Assembly: GCF_000002235.5 (NCBI RefSeq)
Contig: NW_022145606.1
Coordinates: 17,376,254 to 17,440,253, forward strand
Reading direction: 5' to 3'
DNA length: 64,000 bases
Source of the DNA: Strongylocentrotus purpuratus
Taxonomy: Eukaryota; Echinodermata; Echinoidea; Camarodonta; Strongylocentrotidae
Below, in pieces: positions 33,430 through 44,800 of this stretch. A program made the position numbers and the translations under genes. The stretch's first letter is position 1, and each line of letters begins with the position of its first letter. The notes under the pieces were generated by a model. That model had not been told where the DNA came from. It searched no databases and worked only from the letters and a program-made list of their open reading frames with translations.

Positions 33430-35165
33430 AAATGTAAAAATATAAAGAAAATCTAGATCCTTCTTTCAAAGAATTTACGCAATGCATGGTCAATGGACCG
33501 TGCGTGATGTCATGATGAACACATCATGCAGGCTTATAGCATTGTCTAAAATTGTCTGAACGTATGATTGGCGGTTGGGTGCTCGGAGAATTTACAAACA
33601 AAAAGACTTCTCTTTTGCCCCTCGGATTTTACGGGAAATATATCTCAAATAGCACTAACCATTATGACTGTTTGTTCTTTATAAATTTCCAACATTATTC
33701 TTAGAATATTAATTTTATGAAATATTGCTTGTAAACTTCTTCAAATCGTTGTTTTCAATCCACTGTCCGGACACACAACGTATGGGTATACTCGAAAAAG
33801 AAACTAGATTACACTTAACTTTTACTCATTATAATTTCGTGTCACTATCCTGTTGAAATAGTACATAATAAATTAGAATGTTCTTAATGTTATGTTCGAG
33901 TTTTATGGGACCCCAGGGCATCGAAACCTTCAACAGATTTCTCCCTTTGTAAATTTGATAGGTTTCTCGTGATAAGCCTGCCAGTGATTAGGGACTTTTA
34001 GATTTGCACGTCGACATAGTGGACTGCTACGTGTGACGTTCTTTTAAGGCACTGCCAATCTAAAAGTCCCTATTCATTGTTACAACTGCGTACTACCCTT
34101 TTGTTGAAATGTACTTGCTTCAACTCTTACGAACTTAGGATCCTGCACCCCTCTCTCTCTCTCTTTCTCTCTTTTTTCTCTTTATTTCTCTCTTTTACCC
34201 TCCTCCTTCCTATTCTTTCACCTTTTATTCTTTTCCTTCTTCCCTTTTCCCTTTCTGTCATGGCACTAATCTCGTAATTTCCCCTTTTTTCATTCTTGAA
34301 TACAAGTTTGATTTGTTTTCTTCCTAAAATGGAACCTATAGCTTCACAAGCTCTGATTCTTTTATAGGCTCCTCCACTTTTTGTCAAATTAAGTATAACA
34401 AATAGAAAATCTAGGTCCTTCTTACAAAGAATTTACTCAATGTATGGTCGATGGACCGTGCGTGATGGTATGTCGAACACAACAGGCTTGTAGCATTGTC
34501 TGAATCTTATGATGGGGGTGGGGGGGGGGAGAGGGTGTCCGGACACTTTATAAACAAAAATACTTTTCTGTTGCCTTCGGATTTCACGGAAAATATACAT
34601 CAAATAGGGCTAACCATTATGACTGTGTGTCTTTTTTAAATTTCCGACACAATTCTTTGAATATTTACGAAATATTGCTTGTAAACTTCTTCAAATCGCT
34701 GTTTTCAATCAATTGTCCGGATCCACAACCTGTCCGGACACACAACGTCTGGGTATACTCGAAAATGAAACTAGATTAAACTTACCTTTTACTCATTACG
34801 ATTTCGTGTCACTATCCTGTTAGTACATACCAAATAAGAAATACACTGCCTGTGGTTGATCTAAATGCTAAATGTTATGTTTGAGTAATTGGAGCCCAGG
34901 GCATCGATACCTTTAACGGGTTTCTCTTTTTGTAAATTTCAATAGGCTTCTCGTGACAAGCCTACCAGTCATTTAACTTTTCTCCTTTCCTTCTTCCTTG
35001 TCTATCCTATTTTTATCCCTTTTCCCTTTCTGCCCTTGCACTAAAATCGTCATTTCCCCCTTTTTTCATTATTGAATACAAGTTTTGTTTTTTCCTAAAC
35101 TGGGACCTCTAACTTCACGAGCTCTGCTTCTTTTGTAGGTTGCTCCACTTTATCTCAAATTGAGA
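33430..35165 (+). repeat. Tandem segmental duplication, about 0.8-1 kb unit, two copies
   Basis: Copy 1 (about 33430-34395) and copy 2 (about 34396-35165) share blocks such as ATGGTCAATGGACCGTGCGT or ATGGTCGATGGACCGTGCGT, TGTCCGGACACACAACGT, GGGTATACTCGAAAA, CAGGGCATCGA and AAGTTTTGTTTTTTC-type tails. Copy 1 carries the small MITE at 33989; copy 2 does not. No gene. Confidence 0.85.
33989..34072. mobile_element. 84-bp hairpin MITE flanked by TA
   Basis: TAGGGACTTTTAGATT and AATCTAAAAGTCCCTA are perfect 16-bp inverted ends including the flanking TA, as in Tc1/mariner-type insertions. It occurs in only one of two duplicated segments. A truncated relative lies at about 9210. Confidence 0.85.
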
Positions 35166-35203
35166 TGTAATTAAGAACGAGCATATTTTCTACAATTCTT
35201 TGA

Positions 35204-35266
35204 TAAGGCCAAAAAAAAATTGTTTGGTTGTCCTCGATTACTTTTCTGGAGTAGGGGCGGGCGGGT

Positions 35267-35302
<36 letters not shown>

Positions 35303-35901
35303 TTCATTTTGTGTGAGTCTTTTTTTTTTCTTTCTTTTTTTTTTTCCCATTTTTTTTCCCCCATTTTTTTTTTCCCTAAAAAAAAAAAATCATTGGGATT
35401 GTCAAGCATTTAAACAAAGTCTATACAACACTTTAATATGGTAAAAGACTAGTTTAATGTACAATGAATATCAAGACCAACACAGGAAGTATTTTGGGCT
35501 TTGAAATACAGCACCTTTTAAATCTCCATTGTACTACTTATAGCTACTTGCGCCCTCTATGTAGCAAACAATGCCTAATCGGTGACCATTGGTCCCTCAT
35601 GATCCTCTTTATCTTATATTAACTGAGAGCTGATTTGATGAGATAACCACCTGTCCAGTGACCTTGCAGGGTGGTCTAATCCCTCCTGTAAACTAGTACA
35701 GATGGGCTTTAAAATGAGTTTAAGAATGCTCAGAACCTGATTTGAATGAACGGCATTTTGACATAAAAAATAAAAATGGCAAGTTTAATAAATACCTAAT
35801 TGCGTACTGAAAAGACAAAACTGGCAACGGGACGCATTTTGATCCTTGCAAATGCATAAAATGGTATGTTTGGCATTTAAGATTGCTCCCCCCAAAAAAA
35901 T

Positions 35902-35936
<35 letters not shown>

Positions 35937-36046
35937 AATTTAAAATAATAAAAAAATTGAATTAAACAAAAAATTTAAAAAAATGCGAGCGGCCCGAAAA
36001 TGACGAGCGGGCGATCGAAGACAACCAAATGATTTTTGTTTGGCCT
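35204..36046. mobile_element. 840-bp element with inverted ends, interrupted by a MITE
   Basis: The left end AGGCCAAAAAAAAATTGTTT, then GGTTGTCCTCGAT, is mirrored by the right end (its reverse complement starts AGGCCAAACAAAAATCATTT, then GGTTGTCTTCGAT). Inside are a T run (35271-35299), a second T-rich block and an A run (35907-35934). Family 1 MITE 35518-35712 sits within it. Non-coding. Confidence 0.65.
35518..35712 (+). mobile_element. TTAA MITE family 1, nested copy
   Basis: TTAA at 35518-35521 and 35709-35712. It matches 11615-11808 nearly throughout (CTTGCGCCCTCTATGTAGCA, TAATCGGTGACCATTGGTCC). Nested in the 35204-36046 element, so it is younger than that element. Confidence 0.8.
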
Positions 36047-36215
36047 AAGGATGAATATATCAATTATGTTCACTAAAGACGTATGTATAGCATTTAATGA
36101 TTGCAACATTAATGTTGTACTGATTTTGGTTAAATGCACTTATTTGGATTGTTTGTTTTATTATATATGTGTAATGTGAGAAATTTGAAATGAATTTGAA
36201 CCAATGAACCATTTA

Positions 36216-36332
36216 TTCACGAAACCGTCAGAAATACAAGTTCACCGACATCCCATTGAAAAGCGTGTTAACTTTAAATACACGCGTTTCAACGGGTTGT
36301 TGACGAGCTTGTACTTACGATGGTTTCGTGAA
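36216..36332. repeat. Long hairpin, about 53-bp arms and short loop
   Basis: TTCACGAAACCGTC, AAATACAAG, CATTGAAAAGCGTGT pair with ACACGCGTTTCAACGGG, GCTTGTACTTACGATG, GTTTCGTGAA; the loop is about TAACTTTAAAT. Pairing is imperfect but extends over the whole arm. It could be a foldback MITE or a small-RNA hairpin; no target duplication seen. Confidence 0.7.
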
Positions 36333-36555
36333 ACTGCTCTCGTTCTTTTTTGGCATTTCTTCCCTAGAAAGAGCCAAACCCTTAATCAATTATTAATGAA
36401 CATAATTATGGTCCCTGCATAAAGAATGCAGTTGTTTCAGATTGACTGCAAGTCCTCCAATTGATCGCAAACTCACAATTGGTATCGCATTTGAATCAAT
36501 GAGACGTGGCCAGCCTTGTCGTCTTGATCTTTCCGAAGAAGCGACGATCTTAGGA

Positions 36556-36849
36556 GCCTGGCATAGTTAGGCAAAGTGATGATATCTTTGGATCAATAGT
36601 TAGGCAAAGCGATGATACCTTTGGATCCATCTAGTTAGGAAAAGCGATAATATCTGTTGATCCATAGTTAGGCAAAACGATTATGTGGATATATAGTTAG
36701 GCAGAGTGATTTATGTGGATCCATAGCTAGGCAAACTGAAGATATCTTTTGATCCATCTAGTTAGGAAAAGCATTAATATTTGTGGATCCATAGTGTGAG
36801 GCATAGCGATGATATATGTGGATCCATAGTTCGGCAAAGCGATGTTACC
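36556..36849 (+). repeat. 33-bp tandem array, left part
   Basis: Degenerate unit around TGGATCCATAGTTAGGCAAA followed by GCGATGATATCTG, about nine copies. Broken at about 36850 by a LINE fragment; continues at 37802. Confidence 0.92.
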
Positions 36850-37801
36850 ATTGAAAGATGTATAAATGATATCAAAGCTTGGTCCACTGCTAATGATTTG
36901 CAGTTAAATGAGGATAAAACCGAGGTTATACATGTAACATCTCGATTCAGAAAGTCCTCCCATTTACCATCTGTCGAAATTGCTAATGTTCCGATACAAC
37001 CTGTCAAAAGTGCACGTAACCTTGGTGTCATCTTTGAAAATGATCTTAGGATGGATGATTATATAAAAAATATTTGTCGCTCAGCTTCATATGCCTTGTA
37101 CAAGATAGGTGGTATTAGAAATTTTCTTGATAAAAAATCTACCGAAACGCTTATACATGCATTTATTACATGCCGTCTTGATCAATGCAACAGCCTTCTT
37201 TATGGCCTTCCGGAGTCGCACATTGCAAAACTCCAGAGAATCCAAAACTCTGCTGCCAGGCTTGTAACACGCACACGTTCTTGTGAACACATCACCCCAG
37301 TACTTCGCGAATTGCATTGGTTGCCGGTGACGTACCGCATCATGTACAAAATCTTAGTTTTAACTTATAAATGCATTCATGAATTGGCACCAATTTATCT
37401 GCAAGAATTAATCGAGGAATACAAACCCTCACGCAATTTACGGTCATCTTCACAATTAAACCTCGTATCTACTTCTGTGTCAACTCTCTCTTATGGTAAT
37501 CGCTCCTTTCGCAAAGCTTCTGCTGAACTTTGGAACAAATTACCTTTAAATGTAAAAAACTGTCAAACCGTTAACCTATTCAAAACTAGTCTCAAGACAC
37601 ATTTATTCAAAATTGCGTTCGATGATTAATTATCTCTGTTCACTTTGATGTGTATTCCATATGTATTGTTATTTGTAGGTTTATTTGCATTTTTAGTTTT
37701 GTATAAGATGTAATTGTATATCAGTCTATTTTGTGTGTATAGCGCTTAGAGACTTCGGTGGTAAGCGCTTTATAAGTAACGTTTTTATTATTATTATTAT
37801 T
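36850..37801 (+). pseudogene. 5'-truncated L2/CR1-like non-LTR retrotransposon
   Basis: An uninterrupted frame to 37629 encodes the part of a LINE reverse transcriptase just after the catalytic YADD region, then the thumb and C-terminal region: IKAWSTANDLQLNEDKTEVI (motif D type), NLGVIFENDL (motif E type), CRLDQCNSLLYGLP, LQRIQNSAARLVTR, ITPVLRELHWLPVTYRI, AELWNKLPL and FKTSLKTHLF. This word order is typical of L2/CR1/Jockey-like LINEs. YADD, fingers and endonuclease are missing. The 3' UTR ends TATAGCGCTTAGAG, GTAAGCGCTTTATAAG and (TTA)n at 37785-37801. The frame can be read upstream to 36781 from a TTG, but those first codons are tandem-repeat DNA. It cannot be autonomous. Confidence 0.9.
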
Positions 37802-38155
37802 GGATCCATCTAGTTAGGAAAAGCGATACTATCTGTGGATCCATAGTTAGGCAAAGTGATGATATCTGTGGATCCATAGTTAGGCAAACCGATGATATCT
37901 GTGGATCCATAGTTAGGTAAAGTGATGATACTTTTAGATCCATCTAGTTAGGAAAAGCGATAATATATGTGGATATATAGTTAGGCAAAGTGATGGTATC
38001 TGTGGATCCATAGTTAGGTAAAGTGATGATACTTTTAGATCCATCTAGTTAGGAAAAGCGATAATATATGTGGATATATAGTTAGGCAAAGTGATGGTAT
38101 CTGTGGATCCATAGTTAGGCAAAACGATGATATTTCGTTGGATCCATAGTTACGT
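37802..38155 (+). repeat. 33-bp tandem array, right part
   Basis: About ten more units of the array that starts at 36556, resuming inside a unit (TTGGATCCATC) after the LINE tail. A two-unit block around ACTTTTAGATCCATCTAGTT is itself duplicated. Confidence 0.92.
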
Positions 38156-38265
38156 GTCGGTGCGAAAATTCATCTGGGTCTTTAGATAGGCCTACAATAA
38201 TTTTTCTATATTCTCTGTTATTTGTATTGATTGTACGAATTTCTGTGGATATCTTTGGATAATAA

Positions 38266-38595
38266 ATCAAAGAGAAGGATGAGTTCTGGGAAGAGGTGAA
38301 AAATAATTTATGAGCGTTATCAGTGTTATTATGCAAGTGTAGAAGATCGAACATCAGATCAAAAATGTTCTCTGAAAAGCATGGCTTTTCAAATGCCTTA
38401 ATATTCCAAATATGGCATGTAACAACATAAAAACATGGACGCATTTTAGGCCACATGTTTGTGTAGTCCCATTTACATTGTTTGTGTACAGTGCTTGTAA
38501 TTTTACCAAGACTGGGCCAAATTTCCTATCATTTTGATGATTCCAGAACATTGCAGTACACACCAATACTGATATGCTAGATCATCAACCTTCTC
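38266..38595 (-). mobile_element. TTAA MITE family 3, truncated copy
   Basis: AGAGAAGGATGAGTTCTGGG, AAGAGGTGAAAAATAA, GAGCGTTATCA and TTTGTGTAGTCCCAT match 13013-13416. The end after ATCATCAACCTTCTCC is lost. 38.6-39.3 kb has no recognised feature except the possible promoter elements below. Confidence 0.75.
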
Positions 38596-39196
38596 CCGTA
38601 TTTTTATTGACTTTCTTCTCTTCCCTCATTCTTCCCTGTAGACCTATGGTATTCAGGCATGGGGGAAACGCACCACAAATCCACGATTACAAACTCTTGT
38701 TACAAAAACGAGCAGGGTGAATAATAAATAACGAAAAATTATTTTCCCATAAGGAATATTTTTTGGTGGATATTTGAGTGGAGGAGAAATAAACAATCCA
38801 ATGCAATTGTTTACCCTTATCGTACCCAGTAAATAACTACCTATATCATCTGCAAAGAACATTTTCTAAGTATTATTTGATAATACTAATTTATATGTGA
38901 AAAGGAAGGCGCCGTTTGTTATCAGAGGACGGGGCTTGCGAAACAAATTAGCCGGGGATTACATTTCGGCAGTTCTGGAAATCCCTCAACGTTTCCCAAA
39001 GTTCCTCGATTCCTACTCCATACACTGTGTGTATCCTCATTTGTGTTTATTCCTTTAACAAAAACAGCACTCGTGTTCATACGGGTGTTCTATCCCACAT
39101 GTGGTAATTACATAACTAAATAATGAATAACTGAAAAGACACGGGTCAACAACCATTTGCCGCCACCGACCAGTCGGCTTGATGAAGCGTCTCGGA

Positions 39197-39210
39197 GATG
39201 ACGTGAAACG
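39197..39210. promoter_or_regulatory. CRE-like palindrome upstream of the TRPA start
   Basis: TGACGTGAAACGTC, with GACGT and ACGTC inverted around GAA, lies about 110 bp upstream of the TRPA ATG. Possible bZIP-type site; no TATA box or transcription start can be assigned. Confidence 0.3.
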
Positions 39211-39315
39211 TCGCAAGCTAAAAGATAGCGAGTCTAGTTGACTTGTCTATAATAATTAAATGTTATTTATATTACCTTTTAAAAACTTATATCTTAGAGA
39301 CCAAAACCAAGAACG

Positions 39316-39513
39316 ATGAACAGATGGCGACAAATCGACATCCGCGGACTCCGACCCGGGTATCCGCTGGAAGAACAAGACACCTTGTCCGATTCCAGTG
39401 ATGACGAGTCGATAATTAGCCCAGGGCTCTATGACATCGACAGCGATGATCTATATGAGAGCAGTTCATATTCCGAATCCGAAACAAATTCGGTGCCTGA
39501 GTCGCTTCTAAAG
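39316..39513 (+). CDS. trpa-like: TRPA exon 1 (start codon)
   Basis: ATG at 39316 has A at -3 and follows an in-frame TAG at 39295-39297, so it is the first possible start. Encodes MNRWRQIDIRG and a Ser/Asp/Glu-rich stretch (SDSSDDESI, YESSSYSESE) with casein-kinase-2-like sites. Donor AAG|GTGAGC, phase 0. Confidence 0.8.
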
Positions 39514-41838
39514 GTGAGCTTATGTTTACTCTTATTTTGAATACAAACGAACAAATAGAACAATAAACGAACAAAACAACAACACAATAAACAAATCGGT
39601 ATGATGGATTAGCAAAAGTGAAGGAAACATCTCATAATAGGGGGGGGGGGTGAATTCTGTGTCCGGATATTTATCAAAGATAATGTTGTCACGTGTGCGA
39701 CTGCAATTAGTTGGTACTTACCATTACAGGAAAGGACAGGGCTGGAGGCTAAATGAAGTCTCGTGTGCGACTGCCATTAGTTGGGCCTTACCATTACAGG
39801 AAAGGACAGGGGTGGAGGCTGAATGACGTCTCGTGTGCGACTGCCATTAGTTGGGCCTTACCATTACAGGAAAGGACAGGGCTGGAGGCTGAATGACGTC
39901 TCGTGTGCGACTGCCATTAGTTGGGCCTTACCATTACAGGAAAGGACAGGGGTGGAGGCTGAATGACGTCTCGTGTGCGACTGCCATTAGTTGGGCCTTA
40001 CCATTACAGGAAAGGACAGGGGTGGAGGCTGAATGACGTCTCGTGTGCGACTGCCATTAGTTGGGCCTTACCATTACAGGAAAGGACAGGGCTGGAGGCT
40101 GAATGACGTCTCGTGTGCGACTGCCATTAGTTGGGCCTTACCATTACAGGAAAGGACAGGGCTGGAGGCTGAATGACGTCTCGTGTGCGACTGCCATTAG
40201 TTGGGCCTTACCATTACAGGAAAGGACAGGGCAGGAGGCTGAATGACGTCTCGTGTGCGACTGCCATTAGTTGGGCCTTACCATTACGGAAAGGACAGGG
40301 CAGGAGGCTGGATGAAGTCTCGTGTGCGACTGCCATTAGTTGGGCCTTACCATTACAGGAAAGGACAGGGCAGGAGGCTGAATGACGTCTCGTGTGCGAC
40401 TGCCATTAGTTGGGCCTTACCATTACAGGAAAGGACAGGGCTGGAGGCTGAATGACGTCTCGTGTGCGACTGCCATTAGTTGGGCCTTACCATTACAGGA
40501 AAGGACAGGGCTGGAGGCTGAATGACGTCTCGTGTGCGACTGCCATTAGTTGGGCCTTACCATTACAGGAAAGGACAGGGCAGGAGGCTGAATGACGTCT
40601 CGTGTGCGACTGCCATTAGTTGGGCCTTACCATTACAGGAAAGGACAGGGCTGGAGGCTGAATGACGTCTCGTGTACGACTGCCATTAGTTGGGCCTTAC
40701 CATTACAGGAAAGGACAGGGCTGGAGGCTGAATGACGTCTCGTGTGCGACTGCCATTAGTTGGGCCTTACCATTACAGGAAAGGACAGGGCTGGAGGCTG
40801 AATGACGTCTCGTGTGCGACTGCCATTAGTTGGGCCTTACCATTACAGGAAAGGACAGGGCAGGAGGCTGAATGACGTCTCGTGTGCGACTGCCATTAGT
40901 TGGGCCTTACCATTACGGAAAGGACAGGGCAGGAGGCTGGATGAAGTCTCGTGTGCGACTGCCATTAGTTGGGCCTTACCATTATAGGAAAGGACAGGGC
41001 AGGAGGCTGAATGACGTCTCGTGTGCGACTGCCATTAGTTGGGCCTTACCATTACAGGAAAGGACAGGGCTGGAGGCTGAATGACGTCTCGTGTGCGACT
41101 GCCATTAGTTGGGCCTTACCATTACAGGAAAGGACAGGGCAGGAGGCTGAATGACGTCTCGTGTGCGACTGCCATTAGTTGGGCCTTACCATTACAGGAA
41201 AGGACAGGGCTGGAGGCTGAATGACGTCTCGTGTGCGACTGCCATTAGTTGGGCCTTACCTTTACAGGAAAGGACAGGGCAGGAGGCTGAATGACGTCTC
41301 GTGTTCGACTGCCATTAGTTGGGCCTTACCATTACAGGAAAGGACAGGGCTGGAGGCTGAATGACGTCTCGTGTGCGACTGCCATTAGTTGGGCCTTACC
41401 ATTACAGGAAAGGACAGGGCAGGAGGCTGAATGACGTCTCGTGTGGGACTGCCATTAGTTGGGCCTTACCATTACAGGAAAGGACAGGGCTGGAGGCTGA
41501 ATGACGTCTCGTGTGCGACTGCCATTAGTTGGGCCTTACCATTACAGGAAAGGACAGTGCAGGAGGCTGAATGAACAACGACGGCAACGACAGCTCAACA
41601 TCACCATAACATCAGCAACAACATTGAAACAAAAGACAATACAAGAAAAGGAAAGTCATTTTTAAAGCTTTAAATATCGCGGTGCTCGAATATTTTTACA
41701 CGTACCGACAACTGCTGCACTTAAACTGTGAAATAAACTACCCAGATTTCCACATAACTAGCAATAACTCAGTACCTTCAAAACCATATAAAAACTCAAC
41801 TTTTTTCTGCTAATAATTTTCAATGTGTCGATTACTTA

Positions 41839-41877
<39 letters not shown>

Positions 41878-44800
41878 GATCATAATTGTTGTTATTATTA
41901 TTATTATTTTCATTATGACCATCATCATTTTAACTACTATTTTTATCAATACTAGTGTTAGGCCTATTATGATTATTACCATTCATATCAATTTTACTAT
42001 CATAATCATTATTATCATAATCATTATTATCATTATTATTATTATAATCATTGTTATTATCATTATTTTTCTGTTGATCATAGCTCGTGAAAACCGAGAA
42101 CCCTAGCATCGATAATGCCAAGCACCTCCTCTCAGACCTCACCCCTGATGACGTTAGTGAAGCGATAAAGCATACAGACGCAGCAGGAAACAGCGTGATC
42201 CACTATGCCTGTGCCAAGGCACTCGTACCCTGGGTAGAACTTCTCATAGACAACGGAGCAGGTAAATAGGAAAACACGAGCTTTCCCGAAAGTTTTTTTT
42301 TTTAGAAGGACTGGTTCTTTTTGTTCCAGGAGGTACATTTTCCCGAAAATTATCAATATTGGGGGCTCATAACTTCGAAAATGAAAAAGGGTTCATTAGA
42401 AGATTCGTAATTCCGAAAATCGATAAGGTTCCCATATCATTTTGGGAAATATGAATCTTCTAAATGTTGAACCTCATTTAATTTGTTTTTGAATAACGAA
42501 CCCTATTTATTTTATAGATTAAACATTTAGCCTGACGGTAGTGAAGTAAGAGAAAGAGCTGAAGAGAGGATGCCAAAACAGGCACTGAAAATGTGTGAGA
42601 TGTCATGGGACATCGTCTGCTTGTGCAAATCATGTCCAACCAGTGATGTCACACATCTCAGCAGCGTTCGGAGAGCTCTTCAGGTGCTATGCCGGGGCTG
42701 TATTTAAGCCTTTTGTAATTGATAATAATCATTACTTCGAATGTATCCAAGCTTTGAATTTTGATAACCTTGTCCAATCACAGTTCCGCCTTTGCATTAA
42801 TGAAAATAAAGTTAGTTTTTAGAATCAATGTATATCTACTTTAAGCCTATCTATGGAGGATCCATGATCGGTTCTATTGATTAGGGTGGGGGGGGGGGGG
42901 GGTGTAGAGGTGTAATTGTGGTTGAGTGGTTTAATCAGTTGTCTTGAAATGCAAAGGTTTCGGGTTCGAGGCCCGGCACGGCACCTATGTCATTGAGCAA
43001 GCATTTTATCGTCATTTTCCCTCTACACCCTGGTGTTAAGCTGGTACCTAGTTGAATATGAACGTCATTGTGGTTGGATTAGCATGTGCGGGCCCGTAAA
43101 TGTGTGACTTGTTAACAGTGCACCTCATGGAGGAGAGAATGTGCACTGTAATATGGAGATGCTACTTATAAGAGTTTGATATCACTTTGCATTGCTAGAT
43201 CTTAACCTGAAAGGCAAAGATAAACAGAGACCTATTCATTTCGCAGTCAAAGGAGAAGACAAAAACGTCAGCAAAGTAAGTTTTTTATTTCATTTTTATA
43301 AATAAGCCGGATATCTTGCAATAACAAGTTTAAATTAAACGCAACTTGATTTTCAATCGAAATAGGGATCGTGTATTTGAGACGTTTATGCTTTCTTAGC
43401 AGTCAGGTAAAATAATCGTCACCACCACCACAACACAACTCGGTTCAATATTTTTAATTTGCCTTTTTTGTTTATAAGAGGGCCCGAGTTGTATCTGATT
43501 TACCTTTCTCTATGCGGAAGTACGGAGAGTTGGCCCCATAGCGTATTGAGGGAGATAGTTGTGACACGCGCACCCGATAAAATGTCAATTCATGGGGCTA
43601 CAAAGAGTTCCCTCCCTCGAACAATTTCTGTGGCTATTTCAAACTCCATGACTAGACTATTTTCGATATATAATCAAATATAACGCACAAATCTTTATTA
43701 AGTGCCTGGTTACAAATTATTTCATTCGTCTGTCATTACAAAATTGTATTTCAATATAGTCAGATTGCAAATTTCATACATTATGTTTTGACCACGTTAC
43801 TATTATGTTGCTTTTAGAGACATCCAATTTTATTTTGTGAATGTAGCAGTATTAGATGAATGTAGCAATACAAAACAAATGTCTTGTTGCCAATTTGAAA
43901 AACAACATGTTAGCCCTAGGAATAAATCCCTTCCTGAAACTGTAAATTGTTAAAATTGTACTCATTGCCAGGTAAAAGACAAAGTAAAAGTGGTGGAACT
44001 ATTAGGACAGGAACGGGTACATGCAGACGAGAAGGACTCCCATGACCGTACAGCATTACAGTTAGCTTGTAACGTCAAGGGTCAACGCGAGGTCATTCGT
44101 GCCCTACTATCACACACACAGATTGATGTAAATGTAAGTATAGATCAAATAAGCCCTTCTTCACAAAGATTATGGCGTTTTGGTTGTTGTGAAGCATAAG
44201 TGTCACAGCATTATTTAAAGCCAATGAAATGAATAAGACGAATTAATAAACAAAATACGTTTTTTTTGTCATTTAAATATCAGGTTGTTAGAGCGTTAGT
44301 TCTTTTAATATTGAAGTGGAAAAGGGAACAACAAAAATTGAACAAACAAACAAACAATATTAAGGTCTTTAGAGTTTAGATAAATTTCAGCTCCCTCTTG
44401 AATTCCGTTTTTTCTAAACCCGTCTAGCTGTTATCAACGTTTTGAATTAAGTTTTGTCTATATGAACATTTCTCCCTTTTCTCTGTCTTCCTTGAGTACG
44501 TTTGTCAAAAGTTGATTAAGGGTAATTAAATCAAAGAGACGGACAATTCTTTTTCAGATTGAAAGTAAATCATATACTTTTCATGGTGTGTCAGTGAGGA
44601 TATTTTTCATAAGTTGACAGAAGTGTGCTTAAAGAAATTTGTTCCTTCCTGATAAATCGTGTGGAAGCACTGTGGTTTATTGATAAAGGCTCCTGACTAT
44701 AATAGAAAAAGTTCCAGTGTTCGATCCTTGGTCAGTGCATGTTTACATCCCAGAACAACGCTTACTGCCCACAATGGCCCCTCTCGACACAGATAAATGG

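Noticed and set aside
36781..36849. Start of the RT open frame
   Set aside because: It begins with TTG in the 33-bp tandem array; these codons are not part of the LINE.
40173..41084. Tandem frames such as MTSRVRLPLVGPYHY
   Set aside because: Unit length is 70 bp, so frame rotates; they lie in an intron and are minisatellite products.
39686..41578. CRISPR array
   Set aside because: Repeats are contiguous 70-bp units without unique spacers, in an animal gene intron.
41825..42106. Ile-rich 93-residue frame
   Set aside because: (ATT)n microsatellite product running into TRPA exon 2.
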